Below, one piece after another: positions 15,090 through 18,900 of a DNA stretch of 18,900 nt; the first letter of the stretch is position 1; each line of letters opens with the position of its first letter. The position numbers and the translations under genes were made by a program. The DNA is from Lachnospiraceae bacterium UBA7589 (lineage in GTDB: Bacteria; Bacillota; Clostridia; Lachnospirales; Lachnospiraceae): positions 1 through 18,900 of the forward strand of contig DLKL01000002.1 in the NCBI GenBank assembly GCA_002476495.1, read 5' to 3'. The notes beneath the pieces were generated by a model that did no database searches, was not told the DNA's origin, and worked only from the letters and a program-made list of their open reading frames with translations.

Positions 15090-16523
15090 ATGAACGATAT
15101 AATAAAACCTTATAATTTACACGAAAAATTAGAAATATTGGCTGATGCGGCCAAGTATGATGTGGCATGTACATCCAGTGGTTCGGACAGAAGAGGGAAA
15201 AAAGGAGACCTCGGCAGTACCAGGGCATGTGGCATATGTCACAGCTTTTCTGCAGATGGAAGATGTATCTCTCTGTTGAAGATACTTATGTCCAATCATT
15301 GTATATACGATTGCAAATATTGCATTAACCGTGTATCCAATGATATACCAAGGACAACCTTTACACCGGATGAGATTTGCCGGCTCACTGTGGAATTTTA
15401 CAAGAGAAACTATATAGAGGGACTTTTTTTGAGCTCGGGTGTACTTAATAATCCTGCCTATACAATGGAAAAGATGTGTGAAACACTAAAACTTCTCAGA
15501 GAAAAGTATAGGTTTAACGGTTATATACATGTAAAGACAATCCCCGGAGCTCCCGATGAGCTGCTTTTAACTGCAGGATATCTGGCAGACAGAATAAGTA
15601 TTAATCTTGAACTGCCTACGGCAGACAGCCTTAAAAGGCTTGCTCCCAATAAAAACTTTAAGAATATTCTTGAACCGATGGGTAAGGTGAGAGATACAAT
15701 AGCAACTAACCGGCTTGCTATCGGAAAGAATGCCAGAATGGAAAGAAGCACCGGCAACAGATATCTTGAGAACAGCATTTTTTCAGACAATAGGCTGTTA
15801 TCACCGGATAACAGCCTATTGTCTGTTGGATATAAAAAAGGTGAGCTTTGCCTCAACAGTGATAACCGGAAGAGAAGCTTTGCTCCTGCCGGACAGAGCA
15901 CACAGATGATTATTGGTGCTTCGGGAGAGAGCGATTATACTCTTATCCGGACTACCCAGCAATTATATCAGCATTATGATTTAAAAAGGGTATTTTATTC
16001 GGCGTATATTCCCATTAATTCGGATTCGGCCCTGCCGGATATCGGAACACCACCGCCTTTGTTAAGGGAACACAGATTATATCAGGCTGACTGGCTGCTC
16101 AGATATTATGGATTTCAAGCTGATGAATTATTATCCGAGGATAAACCTAATTTCAATGAACTCATTGATCCCAAATGCGACTGGGCACTTAGGCATTTGA
16201 ATATATTTCCGGTGGAGATACAGACCGCTGCCTATGGTATGCTTCTAAGAATACCCGGAATTGGTCCGAAATCTGCCGGCAGAATAGTCAATGCAAGAAG
16301 ATATGGCAGGCTTGATTATGACAGCCTTAAAAAGATGGGGGTTGTTTTAAAACGGGCACATTACTTTATTACATGTAACGGAAGACAGATGTACAATACG
16401 CCAATAGAGGAGCAGTATATTACCAGACAGCTTATATCTGCCGGCTCAAAGGAAAGCTGGCAGGTCACAAATTCTTCAAAGACATATCAACAGCTTTCGC
16501 TGGCTGATTTTGGTATATCCTGA
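15090..16523 (+). CDS. Putative DNA modification/repair radical SAM protein (rSAM_link_UDG type)
   Basis: 477 residues, longer than the ~420-430 I remember for the family. It opens with HEKLEILADAAKYDVACTSSGSDR and has CIYDCKYC (C71, C75, C78), the CxxxCxxC motif that holds the 4Fe-4S cluster of radical SAM enzymes, with further Cys at 47, 50 and 59. FAPAGQSTQMIIGASGESD and RVFYSAYIPIN are signatures of this family (TIGR03916). A helix-hairpin-helix, IPGIGPKSAGRI (388-399), should bind DNA. Residues ~200-250 are an extra segment containing a perfect DNA palindrome. The partner gene follows 22 bases later. The promoter has a LexA box, so expression should rise on DNA damage. The TSS predicted from the -10 box is at or next to the ATG. 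The reaction is not known. Confidence 0.9.
   Translation: MNDIIKPYNLHEKLEILADAAKYDVACTSSGSDRRGKKGDLGSTRACGICHSFSADGRCISLLKILMSNHCIYDCKYCINRVSNDIPRTTFTPDEICRLTVEFYKRNYIEGLFLSSGVLNNPAYTMEKMCETLKLLREKYRFNGYIHVKTIPGAPDELLLTAGYLADRISINLELPTADSLKRLAPNKNFKNILEPMGKVRDTIATNRLAIGKNARMERSTGNRYLENSIFSDNRLLSPDNSLLSVGYKKGELCLNSDNRKRSFAPAGQSTQMIIGASGESDYTLIRTTQQLYQHYDLKRVFYSAYIPINSDSALPDIGTPPPLLREHRLYQADWLLRYYGFQADELLSEDKPNFNELIDPKCDWALRHLNIFPVEIQTAAYGMLLRIPGIGPKSAGRIVNARRYGRLDYDSLKKMGVVLKRAHYFITCNGRQMYNTPIEEQYITRQLISAGSKESWQVTNSSKTYQQLSLADFGIS
15784..15825. repeat. Perfect 19-bp inverted repeat inside the radical SAM gene
   Basis: CAGACAATAGGCTGTTATC (15784-15802) is followed by ACCG and its exact reverse complement (15807-15825). 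In the gene's frame it reads DNRLLS-P-DNSLLS, and on the other strand it also reads as an open frame with nearly the same peptide. It lies in a ~45-50 residue segment that looks extra compared with the family, just before the conserved FAPAGQ. No second copy was seen in the window. Confidence 0.9.
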
Positions 16524-16545
16524 TTATAGAATATGGTAGCAATAT

Positions 16546-17313
16546 ATGAAAATATACACTTGCAATAATAGATTTGAGGATATGATGACCTGCATTTATG
16601 ATGCCTGGTCTGAAGCAATAAAAAGTGGAAGCCATGAGAATATACGACTTTTGTGTGAACCCATATATCAGGCAGGTATGTTTGATGAATATATACATGT
16701 GGATGCCGATTCCGATAAGGTGGAAAAGGTTGTGCGTTCTATCAAAAATGGTATTTCAGATGAGGCATATATGTATGTTTTTTATGCAACCTTATATTCA
16801 GGTGAGGATGTATTGCAAACAATATACAATTTCCTCAGAATAGGATTTAAGCTTGGTTCCGGGGTATGCTCCATGTATGCCAATCCATATGTTATGAGAA
16901 TTGTTGAGATTAAAAGGCGTGTAGGTAATGAAAGTCACTTTTTTCGTGAGTTTGCAAGATTCACCTCCGTTAATAATAAGGCATACGTTTGTCATATTGA
17001 ACCCAAAAACAATATCGTAATGCTTGTAGGGGCACATTTCGCAGACAGGATGCCATCGGAGAATTGGATTATTGTAGATGACTGTCGTCATATGGCAGTA
17101 GTGCATCCAATGGATGAGGAGAATTATCTCAGATATCTTACAAAAGAAGAATATGAGACTCTAAGGAAGGCAGAGGATTACACTGACCAATATACCGATA
17201 TGTGGAAAACTTTTTTTAGGACAATAAGTATAAAGGAACGTGAAAATCCCATATGCCAGAGAAACATGTTTCCGAAGTGGATGAGGAAGCATGCAGTGGA
17301 ATTTAACGAATAA
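16546..17313 (+). CDS. DUF4130 protein, partner of the radical SAM protein (TIGR03915 type)
   Basis: 255 residues, starting MKIYTCNNRFEDMMTCIYDAW, with LGSGVCSMYANPYVMRIVEIKRRVGNESHFFREFARF in the middle and CHIEPKNNIVMLVGAHFADRMPSENWIIVDDCRH..AVVH later; these are the landmarks of the 'putative DNA repair/metabolism' family TIGR03915. The end, NPICQRNMFPKWMRKHAVEF, is the usual C-terminus. In other phyla the domain is fused to a uracil-DNA-glycosylase-like domain; here that domain is absent. The ATG at 16546 stands 22 bases after the radical SAM stop with no strong ribosome site, so it may depend on translation from the upstream gene. Both should share the SOS promoter. Function unknown; DNA repair is inferred from the family link and from the LexA box. 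Confidence 0.88.
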   Translation: MKIYTCNNRFEDMMTCIYDAWSEAIKSGSHENIRLLCEPIYQAGMFDEYIHVDADSDKVEKVVRSIKNGISDEAYMYVFYATLYSGEDVLQTIYNFLRIGFKLGSGVCSMYANPYVMRIVEIKRRVGNESHFFREFARFTSVNNKAYVCHIEPKNNIVMLVGAHFADRMPSENWIIVDDCRHMAVVHPMDEENYLRYLTKEEYETLRKAEDYTDQYTDMWKTFFRTISIKERENPICQRNMFPKWMRKHAVEFNE

Positions 17314-17321
17314 CGGTAAAA

Positions 17322-17356
17322 AGGAGCCCGGATATAGTACCAATATTCGGACTCCT
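17322..17356 (-). terminator. Terminator between convergent genes
   Basis: AGGAGCCCGGATAT pairs with ATATTCGGACTCCT (two wobbles), 14-bp arms with a 7-base loop. On the minus strand a T-run (TTTTT) follows the stem, so it ends the GatB/YqeY transcript. On the plus strand the stem lies directly after the DUF4130 gene but lacks T's behind it; it may act there more weakly. Confidence 0.75.
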
Positions 17357-17389
17357 GTAAATGAATAGTTATGGAATTATAATATTTGA

Positions 17390-17827
17390 TTACTTTGTAA
17401 GCTCTGCAACTACCTGGTTAATAACCTTTCCATCAGCCTTGCCCTTTAATTCAGCCATTACTGCTTTCATAATCTGTCCCTTGTTCCCGGTGGCAAGGAC
17501 ATCACTGAATTTTTCCTGTAAAATATTTGAAACCTCTTCAGCGGTTAACATTTTGGGAGCAAATTCCTCCATGATTTCATAGCGTTTTTGATATTCCTCC
17601 AAAAGCTCAGTTCTGTCAGGAGGACATGTATCTATCTGCTCCTTAACGGATTTTAGTTCCTTCAGTATTGCTTCGTTGGCCATATCATCAGGAATGTCAT
17701 CCCTGCATCCACTGTCGATACCCTTTTTCTTTACGGCAGATACCAACGCTGCAATGGAGTCCTTTCTGAACTTATCTCTGGATTTCATGGCTGCAATCAT
17801 AGCATCCTGCAATTCTTTCAATTTCAT
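17390..17827 (-). CDS. GatB/YqeY domain protein
   Basis: 145 residues on the minus strand; AGGAGG stands nine bases before its ATG. It reads MKLKELQDAMIAAMKSRDKFRKDSIAALVSAVKKK..., with RTELLEEYQKRYEIMEEFAPKMLTAEEV in the middle and ATGNKGQIMKAVMAELKGKADGKVINQVVAELTK at the end. This is the YqeY-like family (about 147 residues), which resembles the tail domain of the GatB subunit of tRNA amidotransferase and is often near rpsU/dnaG in Firmicutes. It probably binds RNA or tRNA; its job is not settled. It is convergent to the SOS pair and divergent from the next acetyltransferase. Confidence 0.9.
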   Translation of the reverse strand: MKLKELQDAMIAAMKSRDKFRKDSIAALVSAVKKKGIDSGCRDDIPDDMANEAILKELKSVKEQIDTCPPDRTELLEEYQKRYEIMEEFAPKMLTAEEVSNILQEKFSDVLATGNKGQIMKAVMAELKGKADGKVINQVVAELTK

Positions 17828-17877
17828 GAGTATACCTCCTAAAAAATCATATTGTTCTACTAATAATTCTTCCCATT

Positions 17878-17906
17878 ATTATACTCTTTCAGGAGTATTA
17901 TGAAAA
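17878..17906 (-). promoter_or_regulatory. Likely promoter of the GatB/YqeY gene
   Basis: On the minus strand TTTTCA (17901-17906) and TATAAT (17878-17883) are 17 bases apart. The -10 is perfect, the -35 has four of six bases. It lies about 50 bases before the ATG, which starts at 17827. Confidence 0.5.
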
Positions 17907-17963
17907 GAATAAAATTGAATGTAATAAGCAATATAATAAAAAATACCGGTCAAGTTCATGGGG

Positions 17964-17992
17964 TTTACAAAAGAGGTGACTTAAGATAAGAT
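17964..17992 (+). promoter_or_regulatory. Likely promoter of the second acetyltransferase gene
   Basis: TTTACA (17964-17969), 17 bases, TAAGAT (17987-17992). The -35 has five of six and the -10 four of six consensus bases. It lies about 60 bases before the ATG at 18054, with a 25-codon open frame (18002-18079) in between that overlaps the gene start. Confidence 0.45.
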
Positions 17993-18053
17993 TAAAGGCA
18001 GATGTATTACGAAGCGCTTACAGAGGCTTTGACAGTTATTAAGGAGAATAAAA

Positions 18054-18572
18054 ATGGAATCAAGATATGTAATAAATAATACATTTGAACTGCGCAGTAT
18101 AAAACCTGATGAGGCTGAGGAAGCAATTCTGGTAGAACAGACCTGCTTTCCACCCCATGAGGTATGCTCACCGGATAATATGAGAGAAAGAATAAGTCTG
18201 GCTCCCGATTTATTTCTGGTGGCAATAGATGTCAAATCGGGAAAGATGGCCGGAACACTAAACGGTCTTTCCACAGGGGAGAAGATATTCAGGGATGAAT
18301 TCTTTGTTGAAGCCGGTCTGTATGATTCGGAGGGTGAAAATGTTATGCTGCTTGGCCTTGATGTATTGCCTGAGTACAGAAGAATGGGGCTTGCCAATGC
18401 CCTGGTACATGAGTATATTCAAAGAGAAAAAAAGAACGGAAGAAAAAAACTTATATTAACCTGTCTGGAGGAAAAAATTAAAATGTACAGGAAAATGGGC
18501 TTTACGGATCTTGGACCGGCAAATTCCACCTGGGGTGGAGAGCAGTGGCATGAAATGGTGTATACTATATAA
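18054..18572 (+). CDS. GNAT-family N-acetyltransferase (AANAT-like)
   Basis: 172 residues; TAAGGAG stands about nine bases before the ATG. EQTCFPPHEVCSPDNMRERI and APDLFLVAID match the group resembling arylalkylamine N-acetyltransferases, whose 'FP..E..s' segment lines the substrate pocket. The acetyl-CoA loop is LDVLPEYRRMGLANALVHEYI (motif A, R/Q-x-x-G-x-A), and MYRKMGFTDLG is motif B. The C-terminal TWGGEQWHEMVY is typical for the group. It should acetylate an amine; the substrate is unknown. It is divergent from the GatB/YqeY gene and ends before a short AT-rich hairpin. Confidence 0.88.
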   Translation: MESRYVINNTFELRSIKPDEAEEAILVEQTCFPPHEVCSPDNMRERISLAPDLFLVAIDVKSGKMAGTLNGLSTGEKIFRDEFFVEAGLYDSEGENVMLLGLDVLPEYRRMGLANALVHEYIQREKKNGRKKLILTCLEEKIKMYRKMGFTDLGPANSTWGGEQWHEMVYTI

Positions 18573-18581
18573 ATTAATATA

Positions 18582-18598
18582 AAAAATCATAGATTTTT
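18582..18598 (+). terminator. Possible weak terminator
   Basis: AAAAATC-ATA-GATTTTT, a 7-bp AT-rich hairpin 10 bases after the acetyltransferase stop. The stem is weak, so it is a low-confidence call. Confidence 0.3.
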
Positions 18599-18612
18599 GT
18601 TCAAAATCACCT

Positions 18613-18641
18613 TTGAAATCCTTTCGGAAAAAATGTAAAAT
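18613..18641 (+). promoter_or_regulatory. Promoter of the CarD-like gene
   Basis: TTGAAA (18613-18618), 17 bases, TAAAAT (18636-18641), five of six consensus bases in each box. About 31 bases separate it from the ATG at 18673. Confidence 0.65.
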
Positions 18642-18672
18642 AATGCCATGTCGTATAGAGAGGATGATGAAA

Positions 18673-18900
18673 ATGTTTGCCCCGGGTGATTATGTTGTAA
18701 AATCCTTGCGTGGAGTATGTAAAATAAATAATATCGTCAACATGGAAGCAGTGCCGGGAAAAAGTGTTGTTTATTATGAACTTTATCCGGTAAGAGATGA
18801 GAATGCAAAAATATATGTTCCGGTTGACAGGGCCGATGAAAAGATGCGGGAGGTTATGTCAGAAAAAGAAGCAAGGGAGCTTATTGATAGAATTCCCAAC
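18673..18900 (+). CDS. CarD-family transcription regulator, 3' partial
   Basis: 76 residues are in the window and the frame is open at the right edge. AGAGAGG (18657-18663) places the start at the third of three in-frame ATGs (18673); those at 18664 and 18667 are too close. The protein opens MFAPGDYVVKSLRGVCKI, then VVYYELYPVRDENAKIYVPVD, the RNA-polymerase-interacting, Tudor-like domain of the CarD/CdnL/TRCF family (usually 'MFxxGDxVVYxxxGVxxI'). Members bind the RNA polymerase beta subunit and set promoter opening. The helical C-terminal domain starts at the edge (EKEARELIDRIP). It has its own promoter. Confidence 0.85.
   Translation, partial: MFAPGDYVVKSLRGVCKINNIVNMEAVPGKSVVYYELYPVRDENAKIYVPVDRADEKMREVMSEKEARELIDRIPN

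Noticed and set aside
15521..15901. 126-codon open frame on the minus strand inside the radical SAM gene
   Set aside because: It is a shadow of the real gene; its TDNRLLSGDNSLLS peptide is only the other strand of the palindrome.
1..18900. Additional LexA boxes, CRISPR arrays, tRNA or rRNA genes, insertion-sequence transposases
   Set aside because: Scanning for GAAC-N4-GTTC gave only 15064-15075; no regularly spaced repeats, tRNA-like folds or transposase motifs were seen.

Overview
The window looks like a chromosomal stretch from a low-GC Gram-positive anaerobe, most likely a member of Clostridia close to Lachnospiraceae. Support: AT-rich DNA with AGGAGG-type ribosome sites, a Firmicutes-type LexA box (AGAAC-AGAT-GTTCG), a sortase-type C-terminal signal, a CarD-like regulator, and the radical-SAM/DUF4130 gene pair. 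This is by inspection; no search was run.

Left part (1-3460): an eroded defence island. It opens inside an SF1 (Upf1-like) helicase that carries a C-terminal PD-(D/E)XK nuclease domain. Next come a frameshifted stub of a small XRE regulator, about 740 bases of poorly coding AT-rich DNA, and an intact HAD-family hydrolase. Ten bases after it is the first ~20 codons of a type I restriction R subunit, abruptly cut off.

Middle (3403-7955): a visibly more GC-rich block begins at the cut. It has a winged-helix regulator, whose near-consensus promoter holds a palindromic operator between -35 and -10, then an isoprenylcysteine-methyltransferase-like membrane protein, another membrane protein, and three decayed fragments (one DUF3795-like). 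Then follow a GNAT acetyltransferase, a DUF3784-like membrane protein, a clear terminator, a flavodoxin, and a carboxymuconolactone-decarboxylase/cupin fusion.

Right-middle (8162-14951): a 987-residue PLD-nuclease/DEAD-helicase/DUF3427 protein followed by a MutT-type NUDIX hydrolase, a plausible two-gene DNA repair or defence unit. After it comes a 1042-residue secreted, sortase-anchored surface protein with Ig-like modules.

Right (15054-18900): the most notable part. A LexA box sits exactly between a -35 and a consensus -10, directly before a radical-SAM 'DNA modification/repair' protein and its DUF4130 partner, so this poorly understood pair appears to be SOS-controlled and possibly translated from a leaderless mRNA. 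The radical-SAM gene also carries an apparent in-frame insertion containing a perfect 19-bp inverted repeat. Convergent to it is a GatB/YqeY-domain gene; then come a second GNAT acetyltransferase and the start of a CarD-like regulator. No tRNA, rRNA, CRISPR array or complete transposon was seen.
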